Assembly (NCBI GenBank): GCA_030706405.1
Contig: JAUZOO010000003.1
Location: forward strand, 310,001 to 374,000
From: Bacteroidota bacterium
GTDB taxonomy: Bacteria; Bacteroidota; Bacteroidia; Bacteroidales; JAAUTT01
Reading direction: 5' to 3'
Length of the DNA: 64,000 nucleotides
Numbering within the stretch: position 1 is the first letter of the stretch; each line of letters starts with the position of its first letter. The translations under genes were made by a program, and so were the position numbers. Below the pieces are notes generated by a model that saw only the letters and a list, made by a program, of their open reading frames with translations, was not told the DNA's origin and did not search any database. Shown here piece after piece: positions 36,610-45,073 of this stretch.

Positions 36610-36704
36610 TTTTCTTCGGAGTTTCCGGCATAGCCAAAAAAAGGAATTCCTTTTCGGCTGGAAAAAAGAAACATAATAATGAACCTGAATGATTTATAAA
36701 ATGA

Positions 36705-37436
36705 ATGAATTATATAAAGCATCTCACCGCCATTTTCGAAATCATGGATAGCGATTCGCGCCTTACACCGTTTCACGTTAGCCTTTATATGTCGCTATTC
36801 CGTTGTTGGAACCACAACTTTTTTCATAACCCGGTTTCCATATCCAGAGATGAAATAATGAAAATGGCAAAAATTGGTTCTGCCAATACATACGTCAGGT
36901 GCTTAAAAGAATTGCATTTATGGAATTACATACGGTACGAGCCATCTTATAACCGGCATAAAGGCAGTTTGGTTTACCTGTACACTTTTGATAATAGTAC
37001 TGATAATGCCTCTGTAATGCCTGTGCGACCTTTTATAAACAATATAAACATAGTAAACAAAGAAAACTTGATTGAGCAAGCGCAAAATTTTGAATCAAAA
37101 AACTTAGATATGAAATCAAATGAAGAAGAAAAAGAAAAGTTCCGCCAAAAGAAAAAGAGCGAGGAAACCAATCCGTCCGGTTCCATTCCCCCTCCGTTGG
37201 AACATGTCAAAATCTATTTCGATGAAAAGAACTTCCCGGCAGTCGAGGCCGAAAAGTTTTTCAATTACTTCGAAAGTAACGGCTGGTTGGTAGGTGGCCG
37301 TGCAAAAATGAAAGATTGGAAAGCTGCAGCCCGTAACTGGATACTCAACATCCCAAAGTTTGCACCCAAACCCAAACCACCACAATCCAATTCCTCGCAA
37401 CCCAATACTCCCAAAAACTATGGCGAACCCCTTTAA
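36705..37436 (+). CDS. Element replication/regulation protein, unknown
   Basis: 243 aa. The first 100 residues resemble a winged-helix module (LTPFHVSLYMSLFRCWN; ISRDEIMKMAKIGSANTYVRCLKELHLWNYIRY). A charged low-complexity linker follows (about 125-160), then a domain with a FNYFESNGWLVGGRAKMKDWKAAARNW motif and a Pro-rich tail. This pattern matches replication-initiation-like or transcriptional regulators found in Bacteroidetes mobile elements next to the ATPase encoded downstream. Exact role unknown. Confidence 0.7.
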   Translation: MNYIKHLTAIFEIMDSDSRLTPFHVSLYMSLFRCWNHNFFHNPVSISRDEIMKMAKIGSANTYVRCLKELHLWNYIRYEPSYNRHKGSLVYLYTFDNSTDNASVMPVRPFINNINIVNKENLIEQAQNFESKNLDMKSNEEEKEKFRQKKKSEETNPSGSIPPPLEHVKIYFDEKNFPAVEAEKFFNYFESNGWLVGGRAKMKDWKAAARNWILNIPKFAPKPKPPQSNSSQPNTPKNYGEPL

Positions 37437-37575
37437 AAATAGTAGTTCAACCTTAATCCGTGGCCCCCCGGCGTAGCCGTCAAACAACTATTCCATTTCG
37501 GCTGGGTGCTGTCCGGGCAAAGTCGACGCAGGAGACGGCGCGAGTTCAGCCAGCCATGACTTTTTCTTTGGTTCG

Positions 37576-37602
37576 TTTCTTTTGTGTCCAAGACAAAAGA
37601 AA
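37576..37602 (+). terminator. Perfect hairpin TTTCTTTTGT/ACAAAAGAAA
   Basis: 10-bp stem with 7-nt loop in the gap between the regulator and ATPase genes. No T run follows, so it may be a regulatory hairpin rather than a terminator. Confidence 0.4.
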
Positions 37603-37654
37603 TGAATAGTTTCTCGATTAAGAATGGACTTTGCCATAACTTAAAATCAAAAGT

Positions 37655-38269
37655 ATGCAAGCCAATTTCGACTTTACAAAATACCTCTCCTTACTCGAAG
37701 CCAAAGGGATGGAACTCTACAATCCCAGCTTTAAGGTCTATCCTGAAGATTACGAGATAATCTTCAAACTTTTGATTTACTTCCTGAAGGATGAAGCCAG
37801 TACGGAAAAATACAACCTTTCCCTCCGGAAAGGAATTCTCCTTTCTGGTCCGGTCGGATGCGGCAAGACTTCGCTCATGAACCTTGTCAAACTAACCCTT
37901 CCCCAGGAACAACGATACATCGTAAAATCTTGTCGGGAAGTAAGCTTCGAATTCATCCAGGATGGTTATACAGTCATCCGTAAGTACAGCACCCATTCCT
38001 TTAACAAGGATATTCCCAAAACCTATTGTTTCGACGATTTAGGAACCGAAAATAACTTAAAGTATTACGGTAATGATTGCAACGTCATGGCCGAAATTCT
38101 TCTTTCCAGGTATGATTTATTTGTAAACCGGAAAATGCTCACCCACATCACCACCAACCTTAGTAGCTCCGAAATCGAAGAACTTTACGGCGAACGGGTA
38201 CGAAGCCGAATGAGAGAGATGTTCAATCTGATAGCCTTTAGCGAATCAGCAAAAGATAAACGTGTTTAA
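37655..38269 (+). CDS. DnaC/IstB-like P-loop ATPase
   Basis: 204 aa. Walker A GPVGCGKTSL (about 67-76), Walker B YCFDDLG (about 125-131), sensor Thr-Asn in HITTNL, and the Arg finger area ERVRSRMREM. It resembles helicase-loader and transposition-helper ATPases. Together with the protein upstream it probably supports replication or processing of the excised element. Confidence 0.85.
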   Translation: MQANFDFTKYLSLLEAKGMELYNPSFKVYPEDYEIIFKLLIYFLKDEASTEKYNLSLRKGILLSGPVGCGKTSLMNLVKLTLPQEQRYIVKSCREVSFEFIQDGYTVIRKYSTHSFNKDIPKTYCFDDLGTENNLKYYGNDCNVMAEILLSRYDLFVNRKMLTHITTNLSSSEIEELYGERVRSRMREMFNLIAFSESAKDKRV

Positions 38270-38280
38270 TACCTAAAACA

Positions 38281-38763
38281 ATGAAGGAAATAACAATCAA
38301 TTCTGTTTTCAATGCCTTGCAAAATAAAGGTTACGAAATATTTGAAACCGACAATTTACCATACAATCTCAATATCATTGGCATTAGGAATAACAATTGT
38401 GTTCCAAATTCCTTTGACGATTTCATCGTCGTAATGTGGAAATACAAAGGTAAATGGAGTTTCAATAAATACGAAGCCACTACCGACCCAGGTTTGTATT
38501 ATCTCAGTCATCCCTTAAGCCCGGAAGGTACAGCAATTTTAAAAGAGGGTCAATACCTGCATTGTTATTGTCTTGGGCTACATCAGGGTAAATACAGGGC
38601 GCTGGTTCAATTTATGCCGGTAACCGTAATCCGTGATTTCAACAAAGACAATTATCTCGATTTTTCGGCAGGCCGCGAAGAAACTGGCTTATTTGGTATC
38701 AACATTCACCGTGCAAACTTAACAGGCAGAACTATCAATATAAATCAATGGTCTGCCGGATGA
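38281..38763 (+). CDS. L,D-transpeptidase-like/phage-type protein ending in UGA at the expected active-site Cys
   Basis: 160 aa to the TGA at 38761-38763. The same frame continues without a gap for another 42 codons to a TAG at 38892 and reads like protein (QVIADSIRFNDFISLCKKAEKYWG). The motif around the stop is FGINIHRAN...NQWSAG-stop-QVI; in related proteins I recall SAGCQV here, with the Cys and the preceding His as the catalytic pair. The UGA therefore stands at a conserved Cys. It may be a nonsense mutation or, less likely, a selenocysteine codon. N-terminal part has no motif I recognise. Confidence 0.7.
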   Translation: MKEITINSVFNALQNKGYEIFETDNLPYNLNIIGIRNNNCVPNSFDDFIVVMWKYKGKWSFNKYEATTDPGLYYLSHPLSPEGTAILKEGQYLHCYCLGLHQGKYRALVQFMPVTVIRDFNKDNYLDFSAGREETGLFGINIHRANLTGRTININQWSAG

Positions 38764-38967
38764 CAGGTCATTGCCGATTCCATCCGGTTCAACGATTTCA
38801 TTTCACTTTGCAAAAAAGCAGAGAAATACTGGGGGAAAACGTTTACTTACACATTAATCAACCTTAACGACATTGATGAGCATGTTTATTAGAAAAAGAA
38901 ACTACGTTTTTATTCTCCTAATTCTATCGAATTTTTACTTTTGAATATCAGCTAAAACAAACTGAAT

Positions 38968-39990
38968 ATGAAAAAAGCCCCAAATGCTTCCGATATCATT
39001 TTGTATCAAACCGACGACGGAATCTCAAAAATAGAAGTCCGTCTCGAAAACGAAACCGTTTGGCTTTCTCAGGCACAAATGGTCGAACTGTTTCAAACTA
39101 CAAAACAAAACATAAGCCTTCATATTCGGAATATTTATGAAGAGGGTGAGCTTCAGGAGGCTTCAACTGTCAAGGAATACTTGACAGTTCAAACCGAAGG
39201 CAAACGCAAGGTTCAGCGCGATGTGTTGCACTACAACCTCGATGTAATAATTTCAGTAGGATACAGAGTTAAATCTCATCGAGGTACCCAGTTTCGTATA
39301 TGGGCAACCCAGCAACTAAAAGAGTACCTCATTAAAGGCTTTGTACTTAACGACGAACGTTTAAAAGAAACAGGTCATACCAACCGGTATTTCGACGAAT
39401 TGCTCGAGCGCATACGCGACATCCGAAGTTCGGAGAAAATATTTTATGCCAAAATCAAAGACATTTATACGACCGCAGTTGATTACGATGCTCACCATCC
39501 CATAAGCATACAGTTTTTTAAAACAGTACAGAACAAAATGCACTGGGCAATTCACGGTCATACAGCTGCCGAAATAATTCATTCCCGTGCTGATGCAACA
39601 AAACCCAATATGGGTTTAACCACATGGAAGAACTCACCCCATGGTAAAATTCGTAAAACAGATGTAGATAATGCCAAGAACTACTTAAACGAAGACGAGC
39701 TAAAGGACTTAAACCTCATTGTCGACCAATATCTCTCGTTTGCCGAGCTGCAGGCTCGAAACCGTAAACCCATGTACATGGCCGATTGGATAAAAAGGCT
39801 TAACGATTTTCTCACGCTCAACGAACGCGAAATCCTCGAACACGCCGGACGAATCTCTGCAGAAATGGCCAAGGAATTTGCCGAAAGCGAATACGAAAAA
39901 TACCGCAAAACCATTATTCAAGCTGAAGATAAAGAGGAAATAAAGCAATTGGAAGAAGGAATAAAAAAATTAAAAAAGCCTGGAAAATAA
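38968..39990 (+). CDS. RhuM-family virulence/DNA-associated protein
   Basis: 340 aa. SKIEVRLENETVWLSQAQMVELFQTTKQNISLHI and YRVKSHRGTQFRIWATQQLKEYLIKGF are the family signatures. The N-terminus is an HTH-like module, the C-terminus is helical. RhuM was named from Salmonella pathogenicity islands, but homologues are common near restriction-modification and other defence genes. Function unknown. Confidence 0.9.
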   Translation: MKKAPNASDIILYQTDDGISKIEVRLENETVWLSQAQMVELFQTTKQNISLHIRNIYEEGELQEASTVKEYLTVQTEGKRKVQRDVLHYNLDVIISVGYRVKSHRGTQFRIWATQQLKEYLIKGFVLNDERLKETGHTNRYFDELLERIRDIRSSEKIFYAKIKDIYTTAVDYDAHHPISIQFFKTVQNKMHWAIHGHTAAEIIHSRADATKPNMGLTTWKNSPHGKIRKTDVDNAKNYLNEDELKDLNLIVDQYLSFAELQARNRKPMYMADWIKRLNDFLTLNEREILEHAGRISAEMAKEFAESEYEKYRKTIIQAEDKEEIKQLEEGIKKLKKPGK

Positions 39991-40105
39991 ATACTTCAAA
40001 TTGTTTGAATTTACTGCCATTTAAACAGGATTGAATTTAAAGCAGATGTCTAAAAAGATAATTTAGCGTAAAAAATATATCTTTAAGTTTAAAAATATCC
40101 TGATA

Positions 40106-40918
40106 ATGGCAAAACATCAACTTCCACCCCTAAAAGATGAAAAAACGTTTGAAGAGTTTATTTGTGACTTATTTAATCAGTTAGAGAACACAAATTCATA
40201 TCAGAATACCGATTTCCAATCCTTCGGTATAAAAGGTCAAAATCAAAAAGGAATCGACATTTTTTCATCCAAAACTAGGACAGTAATTCAATGCAAGCTC
40301 AAGGATATAAGAAAAAAAGATGATACGATACGTAAAAGTCTCATCGAAGACATTGAGCAGGATTTATCAAAAGTAGCTGCTCTGAATTTCAGTTTTGACC
40401 GGTTTGTTTTAGCGTCAACTTTCCGTGACGATTCTCAATTACAGGAATATGTAACAGAACTAAAAGAACGTAATCAATATCCTTTCAATTTGTACTATTG
40501 GGGTTGGGATACTCTTTCCAAACATGCTGAGGAAAATGAAGAGATTATAAAAAAGTACTTTCCTAAGTTTATACCTAAAAAGCCCAAACAGCCAAAGCCG
40601 GAACTGCCGGATGGCGCTTTAGGTAAAGACTTGCTGAAAAAGAATTATATTACTTACCTGATTAAGCGTTACGGCGATTGGAAACAAATTGAATTAACGC
40701 ACAAAGGGGAAAACTTCAATTGGGCCAGTTTCAATAAGCATATAATGAACCAGTACAGGGCACCTGGAATAAATTATATCCATATAAATCATTTTAACGA
40801 TATGGTTGTCTATCTCCAGGATAAAATTGATAAAACTGTATTTGGAAGAAACAACAAAGCAAAAGGGAAACGGAATTATTCGTCCTTTGAGGAACACACA
40901 CAAGGCATATTAGATTAA
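40106..40918 (+). CDS. Mrr-like PD-(D/E)XK nuclease
   Basis: 270 aa. N-terminal part is a restriction endonuclease-like fold: E16/E17 helix, GQNQKGID with D51, and VIQCK with Q62 and K64, the Mrr-type D-Xn-Q-x-K site. The C-terminal 100 residues are an unrecognised helical domain (IKRYGDWKQIELTHKGENFNWASFNKHI). The TATCTTTA box at 40078 may be its promoter. It is followed 16 bp later by another gene, so a two-gene unit is likely. Confidence 0.8.
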   Translation: MAKHQLPPLKDEKTFEEFICDLFNQLENTNSYQNTDFQSFGIKGQNQKGIDIFSSKTRTVIQCKLKDIRKKDDTIRKSLIEDIEQDLSKVAALNFSFDRFVLASTFRDDSQLQEYVTELKERNQYPFNLYYWGWDTLSKHAEENEEIIKKYFPKFIPKKPKQPKPELPDGALGKDLLKKNYITYLIKRYGDWKQIELTHKGENFNWASFNKHIMNQYRAPGINYIHINHFNDMVVYLQDKIDKTVFGRNNKAKGKRNYSSFEEHTQGILD

Positions 40919-40934
40919 CCCTAAAAGTTTTAAA

Positions 40935-41558
40935 ATGAAAATACCGATTACTCCAGCCGATACCAACTATTTGAATAACTTTGGCGAAGCTATAAAGTTT
41001 AATCAGTCATTAGGCTTGCCTATTCCAAACTTTACACCAAAACCTGGTTTGGTTTTTGACAAAGTAGCAATTAGTAATTATGTATTGCACAATCTATATT
41101 TATTAAGCGACCTTCAATTGGAAGATGTCGCCCAGAAATGCTTTATTTACAGTAAACAGCTTCAGGATTTCTTAAAGGAACGATGTAACATAAACAGTAT
41201 AATTACCAGTGGGTGTCTGTTCGAAAATGGATTTCGTTTGTTTGGTGATGAAAAGGGAAATATTGCAGAACGCTTGAAGTCAGACAAAGTGGGCCCCCCT
41301 GTTAAATTTCACACGTGGCTTACATTAGAAAATTACGATGTTGTAGATATTACTTATCCAGCCTCGCTTTGGCTAGACTTAAAAATGCACAATTGCGAAA
41401 CATCTTCAGACGAAGATTATAAAAAGTTAGTTTGGTATAGTCCATTGCCTGCAAATTCAGAAGGCTTATGTTATAAACCCCTTTTCCTTGGCTACGACTA
41501 TTTTGAAAGGGTAAAAATTGCCTTTAGGCTTGGTTTTTTAATAAAGCAACAAGATTAA
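40935..41558 (+). CDS. Unknown protein with transglutaminase-like His-Trp...Asp motif
   Basis: 207 aa. FHTWLTLENYDVVDITYP (H126, W128, D138) resembles the His...Asp part of transglutaminase/NAT-like cysteine enzymes; Cys69, Cys84 and Cys94 are candidates for a nucleophile. I do not recognise a named family. Its close position after a nuclease gene suggests a joint function. Confidence 0.6.
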   Translation: MKIPITPADTNYLNNFGEAIKFNQSLGLPIPNFTPKPGLVFDKVAISNYVLHNLYLLSDLQLEDVAQKCFIYSKQLQDFLKERCNINSIITSGCLFENGFRLFGDEKGNIAERLKSDKVGPPVKFHTWLTLENYDVVDITYPASLWLDLKMHNCETSSDEDYKKLVWYSPLPANSEGLCYKPLFLGYDYFERVKIAFRLGFLIKQQD

Positions 41559-41621
41559 TTCGTTCCACTTAACTGAAAAATAAATAATAAGTTACAGTTT
41601 TATTAAAAATCAATTAGTATT

Positions 41622-41861
41622 ATGGCTAAAGTAGAAATTCTTAATGAAGTAACAGACGGCGAAATAGACAATTGGTGTCTGTGTTTTCAGGAGTGTATTT
41701 ATCATTATGATGATGGCACATCTGAAGATGGATTTAGATTTATTTGGAGAAGGCCTGATGGTTCTTTACAAGCAGCACGCGGTCAAGCTAGAATTCCAGA
41801 CCCGGAAACCCTGTTTAGATTGACAAATCTAGCAGCTCAGGCTGGCTGGTTTACAATCTGA
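41622..41861 (+). CDS. Small conserved-looking protein, unknown
   Basis: 79 aa, soluble, acidic N-terminal half with two Cys (WCLCFQEC). A YDDGTSEDGFRFIWRRPDGSLQAARGQARIPDP core looks structured. No family recognised. Separated from neighbours by 63 and 94 bp. Confidence 0.6.
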   Translation: MAKVEILNEVTDGEIDNWCLCFQECIYHYDDGTSEDGFRFIWRRPDGSLQAARGQARIPDPETLFRLTNLAAQAGWFTI

Positions 41862-41955
41862 ATTGTTGAATGCCTTTCCACAAAAATTCCAGTTCTTCAA
41901 AACAAAAGTTGCAGAAACCATTAAATAACTACGAATTCAATACAAATAATTAGAA

Positions 41956-42729
41956 ATGAACGTAACTGAGATTGCAGAAATAATTAAAAAAGGCCTCCAA
42001 AAAGGATATAAACAAAACCTGCTTTTACTAAGTTCCTACAATGATTTTATTGACCAGGTTCGAGAATATTTGTTAACGGTAAATGTTGCTCAACATTTAT
42101 TGGATTGGAATGAAAATCATTTATATAAAATACAAATTGAATATCCAGTATTAAACTTTTACAATAATGCTTTCCCTGCTTATAAATTAGATGCGGTTGA
42201 TATTTTCAACATGAATATTATCTCTAGAAAAAGTGGGCATTCTCCAACAGATAAGAATTACCAGAAAGTGGACCTTGCAATAACCGAGGAACGAAGTGGG
42301 GATGTTGGTTCTCATGAACGTTCTCTAGTTGGAATTGAGCTAAAAGGAATAAATAAAAACGAAAATGATATTATTAAAGATGCGGAGAGACTTGCAAAAG
42401 CAATGTTAATAGAAGATAGTACAGACGAAAATAGTATTCTTTTGGGTTTTTGTGGTTTTTTAAGAAGGTTTGACAAATCAGAAGAATTAGTAAACAGTTT
42501 ATTAATTAATAAATGGAATGAAGAGGAAACCCAACGCTGGCAGAATATATGTAATGACTTAAATACAAAATATCCCAAATTACGGTTTTCAATTGAGATT
42601 TTTGAAATTGTAAACACTGCGTATGAGAAAATTGCTGCAATTCATAAAGAAATGGATAGCGATTATTCTGAAGTGGCCAGTGATACAGGAATAGTTTCCG
42701 GAGGAATTTTGTCAATGCAAAGAATATAG
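41956..42729 (+). CDS. Putative PD-(D/E)XK-fold protein, unknown
   Basis: 257 aa. V105-D106-L-A-I and, 22 residues later, G-I-E128-L-K130-G match the D-Xn-E-x-K core of the nuclease superfamily. The rest has no recognised domain. It is the second nuclease-like gene in this block and may be another accessory or defence gene. Confidence 0.6.
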   Translation: MNVTEIAEIIKKGLQKGYKQNLLLLSSYNDFIDQVREYLLTVNVAQHLLDWNENHLYKIQIEYPVLNFYNNAFPAYKLDAVDIFNMNIISRKSGHSPTDKNYQKVDLAITEERSGDVGSHERSLVGIELKGINKNENDIIKDAERLAKAMLIEDSTDENSILLGFCGFLRRFDKSEELVNSLLINKWNEEETQRWQNICNDLNTKYPKLRFSIEIFEIVNTAYEKIAAIHKEMDSDYSEVASDTGIVSGGILSMQRI

Positions 42730-42853
42730 CCAGCAGTTAAAAGCGTCAGAAGTTACTACTTACATTTATGGGTATATAATTGAAAATAGTCCAAAGGAAA
42801 TCCAAAGGAAGTATGGTATTCGTCATCAGTTGTCAGCAAAAGTCTCGCCAGCC

Positions 42854-42911
42854 CGTTACAGCATTTGCTTTAAACATGTTTTATTTTTAAGGTAAAGCAA
42901 AAGCTGCAACG
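42854..42911. repeat. Imperfect inverted repeat 1 with 20-nt loop
   Basis: A 19-nt arm (CGTTACAGCATTTGCTTTA) pairs with 42893-42911 except two mismatches. The 20-nt loop ends in ATTTTTAAGG, the same end and length as in the second repeat. Confidence 0.65.
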
Positions 42912-43318
42912 CCCTTCGGGTGCTACACTGCGTTACGCAGTCTGTCATGCCTTTTGCGTTCCGCCTTCTTCCTCATGGCAGCCTACTCTGTCCTGCAAGT
43001 CGCTTTACTCATTTCACCTGCATTACACTACAGGGCTTCGCTGCGCTCAACACCTTTCGTTCCATTCCTTTCAGCCACTCACAGTCCGTATGCTTCCCCA
43101 TGTCTGAGCTCGTTCCTCGCGTCCCAATCCAGGGCTTTAAATCCTGCCGTTTGGCAAAAGCATGAATTGAATTTTATAGGTATTTGCCAAACTCCCCCAG
43201 TCTTTAAAGCCCTTCCAAATCCGCTTCGCTCCAAAGCGGTCTTTTCATCATATCTAATGTATGGTTCCGCTGATACTGCACCAACAATAAAGCGGTGCGC
43301 CACGAATTGCGATAGCAT

Positions 43319-43418
43319 ATTTAACATAATGCGGTATTATGTGTACGCTTCGCACAGCCTGTATGAATATTGATTTTTTAAGGTACAGGCTGTCACATAA
43401 TTCGACACTATGTTAAAT
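43319..43418. repeat. Imperfect inverted repeat 2, attC-like outline
   Basis: Outer arms ATTTAACATA/TATGTTAAAT, middle arms ATTATGTG/CACATAAT, inner arms CAGCCTGTA/TACAGGCTG, 20-nt loop ending in TTTTTTAAGG. The outer ends ATTTAAC and GTTAAAT fit the RYYYAAC/GTTRRRY boxes of integron attC sites. No integron integrase is in the window. Confidence 0.6.
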
Positions 43419-44117
43419 AGCACTTTTCAAAGGTGTGGCGCGAGCATATTCATGTGCACAGCACAGAAGAAGACCACAATTTCCCCACCACCCTTCAAAG
43501 GTGCAGGGGCAAAATATAACATGTTTTGTGTCTGCGGTACATGCCTCATTCTTCGCTCCATACCGCTTCGGGCTTCCATTCCATCACTTCACGGATTGTA
43601 TATATTTTAAGGTGTTCGTTCTTCCATTTCAGACCCTCCGCTACATTCCACTCATCAATCGGCATAAACCTCGGCACTCTCAGCAAGCGTTTTGTTTCCA
43701 TTTCATTCCGCCTCAACCCTTGCCTTTAAAATCAGTATAGCTTCTTTTCCCCCTGCGACATGTTCACCCCAATAAAACACCTTGTCAATTTCATATAACA
43801 ATGTCTATTTATTGTTGAGTTTAAAAGAACCTAAGGCAAAAAATAATAGGTATAAATAAAAACCAAAAAACGCAGCAAAGCTCACCCCTCCACGTTCAGG
43901 CTGACAAGGCCATGCCCTTCGGGTTGCGTCAAATTTTTTCATCGGTGTGCTGTGCACCTCATTATTGATTCAAAAAAATTATGACAGCAAGTCTTGCATC
44001 CTGCCCGCTCCGGGGTGGCAAAAAGGCTTTCTTTTTTCTTTTTTTTCCGTTTTTTTCTTTCTTCTTTGGGGTATATATGGGCGAAGCGTAGCGAGCAAAA
44101 CATTAATTGCAGTAGCT

Positions 44118-44546
44118 ATGCAAACATTCATAGTAAAATCAGCATCATTAAAATCAGAGAGCCGAAAACCTCATTTCTTTGTCTTAAACAAAGGCTTAAA
44201 CTCAGGCAAGCCTCTTTCAGGTTACTGCCCAAATAGTTTCAGAATTGAGGCCGAAAATGAAGAATTTAAAGAAGTATTATATTGGGTATCTTTTGCACTT
44301 TGGAGAGCTAAGGCTTTTCATCCTTACTTAATCGGTTCGGTTATACCGTTTATCCGTATTGGTGATTATAAACAGCTTATTTGCGAAAAATTAGAAGTAG
44401 TAAAAGCAAGTCCGGCAGAATTTACTGAAACGGTTAAACAATTACGAATAATTGAGCTAAAGGAAAAACAGTTTATGCAAAATTTACAGCTTATTCGGGA
44501 GCTTAAACAGGCTTATGTGTACAAATATTTCAACAAATACCGTTGA
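44118..44546 (+). CDS. Conserved element protein of unknown function (DUF6943-like)
   Basis: 142 aa from the ATG at 44118; longer frames run into the noncoding stretch. VLYWVSFALWRAKAFHPYLIGSVIPFIRIGDY is a conserved-looking core and the C-terminus is a helix (KEKQFMQNLQLIRELKQAYVYKYF). Homologues occur in Bacteroidetes mobile elements; function is unknown. Confidence 0.75.
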   Translation: MQTFIVKSASLKSESRKPHFFVLNKGLNSGKPLSGYCPNSFRIEAENEEFKEVLYWVSFALWRAKAFHPYLIGSVIPFIRIGDYKQLICEKLEVVKASPAEFTETVKQLRIIELKEKQFMQNLQLIRELKQAYVYKYFNKYR

Positions 44547-44562
44547 GGTAGGCTGACAAAAA

Positions 44563-44585
44563 AAGCCCGGGGCTGAACCGGGCTT
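44563..44585. terminator. Bidirectional terminator
   Basis: AAGCCCGG and CCGGGCTT form the stem, with A-rich and T-poor flanks on the plus side and a run of Ts on the minus side. It lies between convergent genes at 44546 and 44608. Confidence 0.75.
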
Positions 44586-44607
44586 AAAACTCAAAAACTT
44601 GGGGTTG

Positions 44608-44829
44608 TCATTCCCCTTCCACTGTTGCTTGCGCAACTGCAGTCATTACACTTCCGGCTACGGTCAGGTAACCTGCTACCGTGACAATTGTCAACGGTAA
44701 AGCTACCGGTGCTGCAATAATTGCACCTCCGACAGCTGCCAGGCATAACCCGACGTTTCGGATAATCCGGAAGAATTTGGACGTTGGAGCAGTCAACCGC
44801 TGGACCAACGATAAGTTTTTAGTTGCCAT
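44608..44829 (-). CDS. Small membrane protein, unknown
   Basis: 73 aa with a hydrophobic stretch of one or two helices (about 23-65, VGLCLAAVGGAIIAAPVALPLTIVTVAGYLTVAG). Its start overlaps the end of the next gene upstream. It belongs to a small gene set often found together in Bacteroidetes genomes. Confidence 0.75.
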   Translation of the reverse strand: MATKNLSLVQRLTAPTSKFFRIIRNVGLCLAAVGGAIIAAPVALPLTIVTVAGYLTVAGSVMTAVAQATVEGE

Positions 44830-45070
44830 CCTTCATATTTTTAAAGATGAATGTTTCGACATGAGTAAGCCTTTTTTCAAGGAATTCGATTTTCTGGTTC
44901 ATCAAATCGTTTATCCCTTTGAATTCGGTTTTAATAAGAGAAGTAGTGGTTTTCACTTCTGCAAGGTCTTTCTCCACACGTTTAAAATCACTGTGCAATT
45001 GCTTTGTGAAAAAGGCCACTACCGAAAGCAGTACTGAAATGATTATCCCGAATACCTGGAACTCATTCAT
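44819..45070 (-). CDS. Membrane-anchored coiled-coil protein, unknown
   Basis: 83 aa. One N-terminal helix (about 5-22) and a coiled coil (about 24-75). Size and layout recall phage spanin or holin-accessory proteins, but no named family is recognised. 3 bp after the next upstream gene, and overlapping the small membrane protein gene by 11 bp. Confidence 0.75.
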   Translation of the reverse strand: MNEFQVFGIIISVLLSVVAFFTKQLHSDFKRVEKDLAEVKTTTSLIKTEFKGINDLMNQKIEFLEKRLTHVETFIFKNMKDGN

Positions 45071-45073
45071 ACC

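Larger units (their letters stand above)
42730..44117. other. 1.4 kb noncoding structured stretch
   Basis: No ORF here has protein-like content. Base composition differs from neighbours, with C/T-rich runs and many short CTTCG-type repeats. It contains two long imperfect inverted repeats (42854-42911 and 43319-43418), a GCGGTA/TACCGC pair near 43530-43565, and a poly-pyrimidine tract (44029-44063) before the gene at 44118. Confidence 0.6.

Noticed and set aside
42730-42790. Possible attC-like site just after the 41956 gene (AGCAGTTAAAAGCG)
   Set aside because: A GTTAAAA core is seen, but no mirror arm is present nearby.
42920-43740. Several overlapping plus- and minus-strand frames of 66-139 codons
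   Set aside because: Rich in repeated Ser/Pro/Leu from C/T-rich DNA, overlapping in several frames, no domain; treated as noncoding.
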